Origin: an uncultured Pseudanabaenaceae cyanobacterium
GTDB taxonomy: Bacteria; Cyanobacteriota; Cyanobacteriia; PCC-9006; JAAUQQ01
DNA: 35,784 nucleotides
Direction of reading: 5' to 3'
Assembly: GCA_938017515.1 (NCBI GenBank)
Contig: CALIJJ010000283.1
Coordinates: 1-35,784 of the forward strand
Shown here: piece after piece, positions 9,495 to 17,635 of the stretch
Numbering within the stretch: the stretch's first letter is position 1
Layout: each line of letters begins with the position of its first letter
Notes under the pieces: model-generated
Told to the model about the DNA's origin: nothing
What the model saw: the letters and a program-made list of their open reading frames with translations, nothing else
Database searches by the model: none
Translations under genes and position numbers: made by a program

Positions 9495-10988
9495 ATGCGC
9501 CGTGCCCTACAGTCTCAGCTCATCGTTCCCTCGCTAGGGTCTCTCAAAGGAATTCCCCAATGTTGGGCAGAAAGCTGCGATCGCGAGCTCATCCCGGCGG
9601 AGCAAACCCTTGAGCTCACCAACCAAATCGCCGCCACCTATAACGTCATCACCATTAGCCAGGTCAAAGGGCCCCTGGATGCAGAGCAACTGGCCCAAGC
9701 CCTAGAGCTTCTGCGCCAGCGTCATCCTCGCCTTAGTTCTGTCATCGTAGGGCGGCTCGACGACTTAGCGTTCCAACAATGCGCTGACCTCCAAATCCCT
9801 CTGAGGGTGGAAACCATCACCAATCCTGAGGATTGGAAACAATCGGTCCAACAGGAGCTCAACCAACCAATCACCAGCACACGGTATCTTATTCGCGTCG
9901 TGCTGGTACAACACCCCCAGAGCCAGACCAACCATCTGATCACGACCTTGCACCATGCCATCAGCGATGGTCTCTCCAGCCTGAATCTTCATTCCGAGAT
10001 TTTGAGCACTTGCCAATACCTGCTGGAGGGAAATCATTTCCAAGAGACATTGCCAGTGGCTTTATCTCCGCTGATGCCCCTTCCCTCCATTGAGAGCCTC
10101 CTGCCTCCATCCCACCAGGGTTTCCGGGGAAAGCTCGCCGGTATCGCCTTGGTAGCCCGGCTCAAGTGGAAGAAGCTCCGCTACAGACCCAAAACCCTTC
10201 CCTTTGCACAAACCGTTCCGATTTCAGAACGTCGCTGTGGCTGGATTCAACGCCAGCTCAGCCCAGACTTGTTGACACAACTTGTCCAGCGTTGTCGCCA
10301 AGAAAAGACATCGGTCCACGGCGCTCTTAGCGCGGCGTTATTGCGGAGTATTGCCCAGGAACTCTCGCCAGAGCTTCAGCAGGATCTTCCCGTCAATTTC
10401 AACTCCTTTACCGATCTACGTCGCCATCTCCAGCCCCAGGTCGGTCACGAGCATCTCGGTCTGTTTGCCTCCGTTGTGACTTCTTGGCATCGTCTCAAGC
10501 CAGACACCTATTTTTGGACGCTCGCGCGGGAGATCAAAACACAAGTTGAGCAAAAGCTCGCGCAGCGGGATATGTTCAGCACGCTTTCCATGAGTCGCAA
10601 GATTATAGAAGCCATGCTGCGTCAATCTGACACATCACTGAGCACCGCAGGACTCACCAACGTTGGGCGGGTCAATATGCCTCATGAGTATGGAGCACTC
10701 AGGCTAGAAAACATCAGTTTTACATCCCCGCAAACTGCCTTTGGCGGCATTCTTGGTGTCGCGGTCACCACCTTCCGGGGCAGAATGCAACTGAATTTTG
10801 CCTTCTCTGAACCGTCCATTAGCCCAGCAACCGCAGAGCGTTTGGCCGACCGGATGCTCAGCCAGATCGATCAGGCCACCAGCAGTCCTTTGCCCAACAG
10901 CGACTCACAGCCAGACACCTCACACAACCAAACGACTCACGCTCCCAACCGGCAGCAGGCCTCGCCCTCTAGCTCGATCCAGCCATGA
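9495..10988 (+). CDS. Condensation-domain-type acyltransferase
   Basis: This is a stand-alone member of the CoA-dependent acyltransferase / NRPS condensation superfamily. The active-site motif HHxxxDG appears as HHAISDG at residues 153-159, so His154 is the likely general base. The N terminus contains LRQRHPRLSS, typical of the family, and a later NVGRV segment lies near the position of the second structural motif. There are no adenylation or carrier domains and no NRPS/PKS genes in the window, so it more likely transfers an acyl group to an alcohol or amine, as PapA or wax-ester-type enzymes do. I chose ATG 9495; a TTG lies 12 bases upstream. The last 70 residues are low-complexity (Ser, Gln, Pro, Thr). 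The end overlaps the isoaspartyl peptidase gene on the other strand by 52 bp. Confidence 0.75.
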   Translation: MRRALQSQLIVPSLGSLKGIPQCWAESCDRELIPAEQTLELTNQIAATYNVITISQVKGPLDAEQLAQALELLRQRHPRLSSVIVGRLDDLAFQQCADLQIPLRVETITNPEDWKQSVQQELNQPITSTRYLIRVVLVQHPQSQTNHLITTLHHAISDGLSSLNLHSEILSTCQYLLEGNHFQETLPVALSPLMPLPSIESLLPPSHQGFRGKLAGIALVARLKWKKLRYRPKTLPFAQTVPISERRCGWIQRQLSPDLLTQLVQRCRQEKTSVHGALSAALLRSIAQELSPELQQDLPVNFNSFTDLRRHLQPQVGHEHLGLFASVVTSWHRLKPDTYFWTLAREIKTQVEQKLAQRDMFSTLSMSRKIIEAMLRQSDTSLSTAGLTNVGRVNMPHEYGALRLENISFTSPQTAFGGILGVAVTTFRGRMQLNFAFSEPSISPATAERLADRMLSQIDQATSSPLPNSDSQPDTSHNQTTHAPNRQQASPSSSIQP

Positions 10989-11881
10989 ATGAGGCCAGAA
11001 GTAGACTGTGCGGCACCACAGCGCCCGTACCGATCAATCACAATGAGTCCACCCTCGCCATTCACTTTTTCCACGAGGTACTCGATCCCGGCCTGGGCCG
11101 CTGCGATCGCATCCAATTGTCTCAACCACACCAAATCCGAAACGGTTTTAGCCAACACGGTCCGCAGGAATTGCTCACCATAGCCCGTTGCTGAAACGGC
11201 ACAGGTCTCGTTATCCGCAAACACCCCCGCACCCACCACCGGCGTATCCCCCACCCGTCCCCAACGTTTGTTCACCAGCCCTCCCGTCGAAGTTGCGGCG
11301 GCAAGATTACCCATGCGATCGCGCGCCACCGCCCCCACCGTTCCCAGTTTCTGAGATGGCCGATTCGGAAGAGTCTCATGGTCCAGCGTCATACGCCCAG
11401 CAGCCTGGGCCTCCCTGAGCTGTTGTACACGTGCTGCCGTGATGAAATACTCATCAGGACACAATTCAACGGCTCGGGTCTGGGCAAATTCCAGGGCACC
11501 TTCTCCAGCCAACAACACATGGTCACCCTGCTCCAAAACATGCCGAGCTAAGGCGATGGGATTCTTCACCTGCTTGATGCAGGCGACACCGCCCGCCCGC
11601 AGGTCCTCGCCATTCATCAAAGCCGCATCCATTTCCACCTGGCCCTGGGCATTCAGCACCGATCCACGGCCCGCGTTGAAATGGGGATTGTTTTCCAGCA
11701 ACACAACGCACTGCTCCACCGCATCCAAGGCACTGGCACCGGCTTCAAGACACTGGCGACCCTGCTCCAGAACATCAAGCATGCTCTGCCGAAACTGGGC
11801 TTCGCTCGCTTCATGCTTCATGTCCGCCAGTACACCCGCCCCGCCGTGGATCATCAACGAGTAAGCCTGAAACCTCTTCAC
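10937..11881 (-). CDS. iaaA: Isoaspartyl peptidase / plant-type L-asparaginase
   Basis: This is an Ntn-hydrolase precursor that cleaves itself between Gly180 and Thr181 (KLGTVGAVARD). Thr181 becomes the N-terminal nucleophile of the small subunit. Other family segments are IHGGAG near the N terminus, NAGRGSVLN, and TSTGGLVNKRWGRVGD. The 314 residues match the family length. Plant-type asparaginases hydrolyse beta-aspartyl dipeptides, so in this cyanophycin neighbourhood the likely substrate is the beta-Asp-Arg released by CphB, giving free Asp and Arg. It starts at a GTG that overlaps the stop of the upstream transglutaminase-like gene (GTGA), which implies translational coupling. Its 3' end overlaps the convergent acyltransferase gene. 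Confidence 0.93.
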   Translation of the reverse strand: MKRFQAYSLMIHGGAGVLADMKHEASEAQFRQSMLDVLEQGRQCLEAGASALDAVEQCVVLLENNPHFNAGRGSVLNAQGQVEMDAALMNGEDLRAGGVACIKQVKNPIALARHVLEQGDHVLLAGEGALEFAQTRAVELCPDEYFITAARVQQLREAQAAGRMTLDHETLPNRPSQKLGTVGAVARDRMGNLAAATSTGGLVNKRWGRVGDTPVVGAGVFADNETCAVSATGYGEQFLRTVLAKTVSDLVWLRQLDAIAAAQAGIEYLVEKVNGEGGLIVIDRYGRCGAAQSTSGLIHGWIELEGEACCRLGA

Positions 11882-13611
11882 GCCTTTCCCGCCTTAGAAA
11901 TGCTGCCGTTCGGGGAGTAGCCGGAATGGGCAGCGTTACCGGGAACCAACTCATCCATAATGCGGAACCGGATATGGTTAATCGCCAAATCGCCCAAGGA
12001 AATGTGCTCCGGCACATCCGCTGCTTTCATCTTTTCAAAGCTAATCCCCTTGCCAATTTCCGTGTGGAACCAGGACAATCCCATAAAAAATCGGGTGGGA
12101 TAGGGGCCACGCTCAATCACATCATCCACGTTGGATTCCATTGGCAACCAACCGATCCCCGGCACATAAAATTCTAGCCAGACATGGTTGAAATCTGGCT
12201 CCAAAGGGAGATGACGCCGCTCAGGATGGGGCGGACACTTATAGCGACCAATGGTCCGACAGGCAATGCCGTTGAGCCGTGCCAGGGCCAGCAAAACGCC
12301 AACGTATTCTCCGCAGGAACCCACACCTCGCTCTAGGGCAACATCGGGCGTATCAATGTGGGGCTGAATGCCGTAGGACAAGCGATCGTAAACATAGTTG
12401 CGAATCTTGAGCATTTTTCGCAGCACATTGGTTTCCGTGCCTACGGCTTCCTTCGCCGCCCGCTGGATCGTTGGATTATCCATGGCCAGCTCATCATCAT
12501 CGACTAAATAACGCTGCTGGAATTCCGGCGAGAGTTCAGGAATATCCTCCACGTCGGCGGGGGAGAGATGATATTTGAGGCTATACATTTCCACGACCGC
12601 TCGCCAGCCCAATAAACCACCTTGGTTCGCCTGTAGTTGATCAAATTTGAAGACGGCCACCCGCTGCCCTTCTTTTTCTTCAATTGTGAAGGGATGGCCA
12701 ATTGGTTCCACATGACGCACCCGTTGGCGGGCTGTATCCGACGGCAGCGCAATGCGCCATTCCACCTGATTCAGCGTTAGTGATTCCAGGGGCAGTAGCT
12801 CTTCCACGTAGGACAATTCCACCAAGTAGCCATTGGAGAGCGTGCAGCGGGTCTCCGGATCGTGGCGCAGATGGAGGGGATGGATGAAAGTGCGATCGCG
12901 AAACGTCAGTTGGTAGGGAGACTCCGCATTGGGATCGTCACGAATATAGGGCTCCTCGTCGGAATAGAGCACGTAGCAGGTTGGCTCAGACCCTTCAGCG
13001 GACGGATACAGCGCAATCCCCGTGGGCGATGCGAAGGGCGTCAGAGCACTGAACTGAATCTCCCCCGTGGCACGATCGAGACAGTAGACGGTTTGTTCGG
13101 CGCGATCGCAAACCCAAAGAAAATCCTCCGTCACCGTCAAATGTTCCGTGCCAACCCCAGGCTGCGGAAAACGGACCACAGACTTCCCCGTCGCCCGATC
13201 AAAACCATGGATATAGCCCGACTTTTGGCAGGAGGCATACACAGTTGAACCCCAAACAGCCACCCCATCAACATCGTAGGGTAATCGCGCAAACGCCTCT
13301 ATCACACTGGCTTCTGGGGTCTCCGCCGACAAGCCATCCCAAGAAAAAATCTGTTTTCCCTTGGCAAACCAAACCATGCCCTCGTCAACAGCCAATCCCG
13401 TGGCATCCATCCAGCCTTCGAGACCCAAAGAATTCAAGATTGTGGTGTTATTCGTTTTAGGGTCAATGCTAACCAAATAGCCCCGAACCGTATCCAAGGC
13501 CAGCAGGCAATCGCCCAGAACCGCCAGTCCCGACAACACATAGACGCCGATGGGCCGAATCGTTCCCCCAGCAGGAACTGACAACGACTCGCCTAAACTC
13601 AGACTTTCCAT
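11878..13611 (-). CDS. Beta-propeller plus transglutaminase-like cysteine protein
   Basis: The product has two parts. Residues from about 20 to 240 look like beta-propeller blades: repeated units such as GLAVLGDCLLALDT, GLAVDEGMVWFAKG and GYIHGFDRATG resemble SMP-30/YncE-type propellers. Residues from about 380 to 520 form a transglutaminase-like (TGc) domain. It has a likely catalytic Cys433 in GVGSCGEYV and a His in DFNHVWLEF, followed by GWLPMESN where many relatives have Asp. No signal peptide is visible. I chose ATG 13611, preceded by CAGGAA about 10 bases upstream. The frame is open to GTG 13686, and ATG 13674 is another option. The stop overlaps the start of iaaA by 4 bases, so the two are probably made together. 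The reaction is unknown; peptidase or amide-transfer chemistry on aspartyl/arginyl peptides is an inference from context. Confidence 0.8.
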   Translation of the reverse strand: MESLSLGESLSVPAGGTIRPIGVYVLSGLAVLGDCLLALDTVRGYLVSIDPKTNNTTILNSLGLEGWMDATGLAVDEGMVWFAKGKQIFSWDGLSAETPEASVIEAFARLPYDVDGVAVWGSTVYASCQKSGYIHGFDRATGKSVVRFPQPGVGTEHLTVTEDFLWVCDRAEQTVYCLDRATGEIQFSALTPFASPTGIALYPSAEGSEPTCYVLYSDEEPYIRDDPNAESPYQLTFRDRTFIHPLHLRHDPETRCTLSNGYLVELSYVEELLPLESLTLNQVEWRIALPSDTARQRVRHVEPIGHPFTIEEKEGQRVAVFKFDQLQANQGGLLGWRAVVEMYSLKYHLSPADVEDIPELSPEFQQRYLVDDDELAMDNPTIQRAAKEAVGTETNVLRKMLKIRNYVYDRLSYGIQPHIDTPDVALERGVGSCGEYVGVLLALARLNGIACRTIGRYKCPPHPERRHLPLEPDFNHVWLEFYVPGIGWLPMESNVDDVIERGPYPTRFFMGLSWFHTEIGKGISFEKMKAADVPEHISLGDLAINHIRFRIMDELVPGNAAHSGYSPNGSISKAGKA

Positions 13612-13731
13612 AGCAGATAATTCCTGAGATAGAGGAGACTTCAATGGTTTTGGTGTTACTTTTCTGTTGCCCATGATGCAGCCCACCCCTCTCTTGAGTT
13701 TCTATGATTGCGGAATCAGACTCCACACATT

Positions 13732-13759
13732 AAAGACTGAAAAGAAAAGACTGAAAAGA
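13732..13759. repeat. 14-bp direct tandem repeat in a divergent promoter region
   Basis: AAAGACTGAAAAGA occurs twice without a gap, at 13732-13745 and 13746-13759. It lies between the divergently transcribed transglutaminase-like and DUF2283 genes and could be a pair of regulator half-sites or a replication-slippage product. Confidence 0.6.
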
Positions 13760-13876
13760 GCCTTCAACTCTGTTTCACGTTCAAGAAACTCACATCGCCG
13801 GGGATAAGCCCAAACGCTATGCAATCATCATGATGCGACCCAGCATCTACTGTTCGACCATGAGACACGGCCTCCA

Positions 13877-14113
13877 ATGAAAGTCCTCTACGATTCAGAG
13901 AAAGATATCCTACAAATCTCCTTCTCTGAAAACTTGTCTGTTGAAGAGACCACGCAAATCGCGCCGGGCTTCGTTCTAGATTACGACGAAGACGGAAATG
14001 TTGTAGGCATAGAACTCAGAAAAGCATCGCAAAAAGTCGATAATCCCTATGCAATTTCCTACTTAGTCGGTGAAGCAAACCTCAACAAACCCCAGCCAAA
14101 AGTTAAGGAGTAG
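13877..14113 (+). CDS. DUF2283 small protein
   Basis: The 78-residue protein begins MKVLYDSEKDILQISF and contains PGFVLDYDEDGNVVGIELRKAS, the beta-rich pattern of DUF2283. Family members are small, uncharacterised, and sometimes sit beside toxin-type genes, but no partner gene is visible here. It is divergent from the transglutaminase-like gene, with about 190-265 bp between starts. The ribosome binding site is weak. Confidence 0.8.
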   Translation: MKVLYDSEKDILQISFSENLSVEETTQIAPGFVLDYDEDGNVVGIELRKASQKVDNPYAISYLVGEANLNKPQPKVKE

Positions 14114-14240
14114 ACCCAGGAGAGTACAAGGTCAACGCCACCCATAGGGCAGTCTTTTCATCTAAAAAACGACGCCCAAAAATTGCGCATCTCTCCCTAG
14201 GAATAGATGCGCAAAAAAGGGTCAAGCCAGGATCAAATCC

Positions 14241-14462
14241 CTAATCGTTCAACCAAGTTTCCTTACCAACAAGGTCAATGACACGATCCCTGAGGAGATA
14301 GTCATTCTGCTCCAGCAGTGATTCAAGCTTTTGCCATTCCCGATCCCCAAAATGGCGACTCAATTCATAAATACGGTGATGGCGACCCACCGAGCCTCGC
14401 TCCACCAATGCGCGGACTTCATCTTGGATATCGCAAATCGAATATTGGCGCAGTTTAGGCAT
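14241..14462 (-). CDS. DUF4327 family protein
   Basis: The 73-residue protein has the cyanobacterial DUF4327 pattern: YSICDIQDEVRALVERG near the start, then ELSRHF, then NDYLLRDRVIDLVGKETWLND at the end. Function is unknown. It starts at an ATG preceded by GGGGGTTGTC, which offers a weak ribosome binding site. It is convergent with the DUF2283 gene and divergent from agrE. Confidence 0.8.
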   Translation of the reverse strand: MPKLRQYSICDIQDEVRALVERGSVGRHHRIYELSRHFGDREWQKLESLLEQNDYLLRDRVIDLVGKETWLND

Positions 14463-14804
14463 GACAACCCCCTAAGTTATTCAATCAAAAAGAACAAACG
14501 TTCTTATCCAACAGTGTTTTCCTTCACCCACAGAATTCCCATACCTCGACGGAATCAACAGACAATTCTGAATAAAGATGATTCAGAAAGGCCAAACTCG
14601 TCTCTTCGAAGACCCCTAGTCAGGAAGAAGTCCCGCAAGAGATCAGACTGGGTATGGACAAGGCACTCTCATTAAAAAATTGTGGAGCAAATACCGACGG
14701 TTATCCGGCTTAAAAGTTGTTCCGCGGGCAATTTGCCTCCGAGACCCACAGAATAATCAGGACGACAGGAAACAGTGCGGCTGACGCCTCGAACTCCATT
14801 CACT

Positions 14805-14826
14805 TTCGGTATTGTACAGTACCGAA
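14805..14826. promoter_or_regulatory. 22-bp palindrome with GTA-N8-TAC core (candidate NtcA site)
   Basis: The sequence reads the same on both strands except for one mismatched pair, 10 of 11 positions matching. Its core GTA (14809-14811), 8 bases, TAC (14820-14822) fits the consensus of NtcA, the cyanobacterial nitrogen regulator. I do not see a good TAN3T -10 box 20-23 bases away on either side, so it may act at a distance, repress, or bind a different dimeric regulator. It is 353 bp before agrE. Confidence 0.45.
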
Positions 14827-15138
14827 CTTGCCTCAAATTTAAGGGTTGAACAAAGCGTCAGCAATACATGACATTTTCAAAAAGAATTTAGAATCCTAAC
14901 GATTCAGCAAGGGCATCACTCCATATCATGGGCTTTTGCCCGTTGTTTCCCCCCCGAAGCAACCCAGCATCAACCGCTGCTATATCTGGGTCTAGCCCCT
15001 TTTTCTCTGTATTTTTAAGGTCATGGAAGCATGAATTTAAAATTATGGGGAGCGTATTGAGGCATCTTAGTCGAGCCACAATTCTCTTTCGCAAGGTGCT
15101 AGAAAACGATCAATCAATGCGGTATATCTGGCCCAGTA

Positions 15139-15161
15139 AATCCCATAAAAATTTTGGGATT
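15139..15161 (+). other. Hairpin just upstream of the agrE start
   Basis: AATCCCA (15139-15145) pairs with TGGGATT (15155-15161) around an A/T-only loop. It ends 17 bases before the ATG, and the likely ribosome binding site TTGGGG lies between the hairpin and the start. It could affect translation initiation. Confidence 0.4.
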
Positions 15162-15178
15162 GAGAGATTGGGGTAAAT

Positions 15179-17281
15179 ATGGTTAGTTCAGTTCGAATTC
15201 TGATGTGTCCACCGCATCATTATGATGTCGATTACGTCATCAACCCTTGGATGGAGGGCAACATCAATCGATCTTCCCGAGAACGAGCGGAGGAACAGTG
15301 GAATACACTACACCAAGTTCTAAAACGCTACGCAACGGTTGATCTTATAGAGCCCCAGATTGGCTGGCCCGATATGGTTTTTACGGCCAATGCGGGATTG
15401 GTATTAGAAAAGACAGTGGTGCTCAGCCGATTTTTTCATCCCGAACGGCAGGGAGAAGAGCCCCATTTCCAAAAGTGGTTTGAAGACCAGGGCTATACCG
15501 TTCATACGTTGCCCAAAAGTTTGCCCTTTGAAGGCGCTGGCGATGCACTTTTGGATAGGTCTGGCCGCTGGCTCTGGGCTGGGTACGGCTTCCGTTCAGA
15601 GCTGGACTCCCATCCCTACCTAGCCAAATGGCTCGATGTGGAGGTGCTCTCCCTGCGACTGGTTGACCCACGCTTCTATCACCTGGATACCTGCTTTTGC
15701 CCGCTGAGCGATGGCTATTTGCTCTACTATCCAGCGGCCTTTGACACCTACTCCAATCACTTGATTGAGCAACGTGTCCCCGCCGAGAAGCGTATCCCCA
15801 TTGATGAAGTAGACGCGATTAATTTTGCCTGCAACACGGTGAACGTCGATCGCATCGTGGTGATGAATCAAGCCAGCCCCTCCCTGAAGCAAGCCCTAGA
15901 AACCCATGGCTTTACGATCGTGGAGACACCGCTGACGGAGTTTCTCAAGGCTGGCGGTGCCGCAAAATGCCTAACCCTACGCGTCACGGAACCTCGCCAG
16001 GGAGAACCCCACAGCTCTAGCATTCAGAGTCGTGTGGTCCAACTGGAAGGGCATTTACTCGACTCTGGCTTGGTCAACCGTGCTCTGGATACGGTCGTCT
16101 CCGGTGGTGGCAGCTTCCAGGTTCTCAATTTTGATTTGGGCGAACAGCGCCAGGATGCGTCCACCGCAGACATCAAGATCTCAGCACCGGAAACTGGGGT
16201 CATGGCTGACATCATGAGCCAGCTAGTGGATCTAGGCGCTGTGAGCTTGCCCCAGGAAACATCATCGGCCCAGCTCGAAAGGGTGGTGCAAGATGGCGTT
16301 GCCCCCGATGATTTTTACGTTTCAACGATTTATCCAACAGAAGTACTGGTCAAGGATCAATGGATTCGGGTTCAGGCTCAACGGATGGATGGAGCGATCG
16401 CCATCACCCATGAGAACAGCGGTCCCGTGGCTCGCTGCAAAATTTTGCGCGATCTCAAGGCTGGGGAAGAGGTTGTCGTCGGCAGTGACGGCATTCACAC
16501 CCTGCGCAGCGAGACCTCCTTCAAGAGCAAGCAAACCGATGAATTCAGCTTCATGGGGGCAGGGGTTTCCAGCGAACGCCGGGTTGAATTGGTCGTGGAG
16601 CAGATTGCTTGGGATCTGCGGCAGATTCGCGATCGCGGCGGCAAAGCAGTGGTCACAGCGGGTCCCGTCGTCATCCATACCGGCGGCAGCGAACACCTCA
16701 CCCATTTGATTCGCCAGGGTTATGTCCAGGGTCTCTTGGGGGGGAATGCGATCGCCGTCCATGACATCGAGCAATCCATGATGGGCACGTCCTTGGGGGT
16801 GGATATGAAACGGGGCACCTCGGTCCACGGCGGACACCGCCATCACCTCAAAGCCATCAACACCATCCGCCGTTGCGGCAGCATCGCCAATGCCGTGGAA
16901 GAGGGTGTACTCACCAGCGGTGTCATGTACGAGTGCGTCAAGAATAATGTGCCGTTTTCTCTGGCGGGCTCGATTCGTGATGACGGTCCCTTGCCCGATA
17001 CAAAGATGAATCTGATCGAAGCCCAGGAGGATTATGCGCGATTGATTGAGGGGGCGGACTTGATTCTGATGCTCTCGACAATGCTCCACTCCATCGGGGT
17101 CGGCAATATGACCCCAGCTGGGGTCAAGATGGTTTGCGTGGATATCAATCCAGCGGTGGTGACGAAATTGAGCGATCGCGGTTCCATCGAATCCATCGGT
17201 GTCGTCACTGACGTGGGACTATTCCTCAGTTTGCTCGTCAACCAACTCAACAAACTCACAGGACAATACGCCCAGCACTAG
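15179..17281 (+). CDS. agrE: Bifunctional arginine dihydrolase / ornithine cyclodeaminase
   Basis: The N-terminal half (about 1-280) belongs to the guanidine-group-modifying superfamily. It carries Asn71 in FTANAGLV, His168 in RFYHLDTCF and Cys264 in GGAAKCLTLR, the positions I recall for Synechocystis ArgZ and Anabaena AgrE. That half converts arginine to ornithine, CO2 and two ammonia. The C-terminal half (about 285-700) is the LOR/SDH-type domain that in AgrE turns ornithine into proline plus ammonia; a conserved-looking block is GGNAIAVHDIEQSMMGTSLG. The length of 700 residues fits. Proline can then pass to PutA, whose gene lies upstream. The start has GGGG a few bases upstream and gives the expected MVSSVRILMCPPHHYDV N terminus. 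The synonym argZ is also used. Confidence 0.95.
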   Translation: MVSSVRILMCPPHHYDVDYVINPWMEGNINRSSRERAEEQWNTLHQVLKRYATVDLIEPQIGWPDMVFTANAGLVLEKTVVLSRFFHPERQGEEPHFQKWFEDQGYTVHTLPKSLPFEGAGDALLDRSGRWLWAGYGFRSELDSHPYLAKWLDVEVLSLRLVDPRFYHLDTCFCPLSDGYLLYYPAAFDTYSNHLIEQRVPAEKRIPIDEVDAINFACNTVNVDRIVVMNQASPSLKQALETHGFTIVETPLTEFLKAGGAAKCLTLRVTEPRQGEPHSSSIQSRVVQLEGHLLDSGLVNRALDTVVSGGGSFQVLNFDLGEQRQDASTADIKISAPETGVMADIMSQLVDLGAVSLPQETSSAQLERVVQDGVAPDDFYVSTIYPTEVLVKDQWIRVQAQRMDGAIAITHENSGPVARCKILRDLKAGEEVVVGSDGIHTLRSETSFKSKQTDEFSFMGAGVSSERRVELVVEQIAWDLRQIRDRGGKAVVTAGPVVIHTGGSEHLTHLIRQGYVQGLLGGNAIAVHDIEQSMMGTSLGVDMKRGTSVHGGHRHHLKAINTIRRCGSIANAVEEGVLTSGVMYECVKNNVPFSLAGSIRDDGPLPDTKMNLIEAQEDYARLIEGADLILMLSTMLHSIGVGNMTPAGVKMVCVDINPAVVTKLSDRGSIESIGVVTDVGLFLSLLVNQLNKLTGQYAQH

Positions 17282-17414
17282 GCAACGAATCGTGTCGCGC
17301 CTGGGATTCGTCTCCATGGCTTTTCAGCTCCCTCTTCTTCAACCATTCTTCAACCATTGATGTTTGACCCTTTAATCGTTGGAGAAAAGGGAAGTGAGAC
17401 GAAGAGCCATGGTA

Positions 17415-17488
17415 CGGGACCGGCGCGATTCGAACGCGCGGCCTACCGCTTAGGAGGCGGTCGCTCTATCCAACTGAGCTACGGTCCC
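17415..17488 (-). tRNA. tRNA-Arg (anticodon CCU)
   Basis: A full 74-nt cloverleaf can be drawn. The 7-bp acceptor stem is GGGACCG/CGGTCCC, the D arm is GCTC/GAGC, the anticodon stem is ACCGC/GCGGT with loop CTCCTAA, and the T arm is GCGCG/CGCGC with TTCGAAT. The anticodon CCT reads AGG. The CCA end is not encoded. It is convergent with agrE. Confidence 0.96.
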
Positions 17489-17635
17489 ACGCCACCAGGA
17501 GTGATATTCCTAGAGCTTGGCAGCATTATAGGACTGGCCTCGCCCAATGCAATCCGCCAAAGTTATGGATTCCCAAACCAAAGACTGAGTCCACTCCCAC
17601 CAGCTGGATCCCAAATTATCTCTGAGATAAGCACC

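Larger units (their letters stand above)
14463..15178. other. Long non-coding region between DUF4327 gene and agrE
   Basis: This 716-bp stretch has no convincing gene. It contains a near-perfect 22-bp palindrome (14805-14826) and an AT-rich hairpin just before agrE (15139-15161). Short open frames on both strands show no recognisable motif. The length suggests a long agrE leader, an unseen RNA, or the remains of a lost gene. Confidence 0.5.

Noticed and set aside
9495..10988. Part of a non-ribosomal peptide synthetase cluster
   Set aside because: Only a condensation-type domain is present. No adenylation, carrier or thioesterase domain occurs in the window.
14888..15094. 68-codon minus-strand frame in the gap before agrE
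   Set aside because: There is no recognisable motif, a mixed composition and overlap with another open frame on the plus strand. It could be a gene remnant, but the sequence does not support a call.
16322..17089. 255-codon open frame on the minus strand inside agrE
   Set aside because: It is fully antisense to a clearly conserved enzyme and has no recognisable domain, so it is a shadow of the coding strand.
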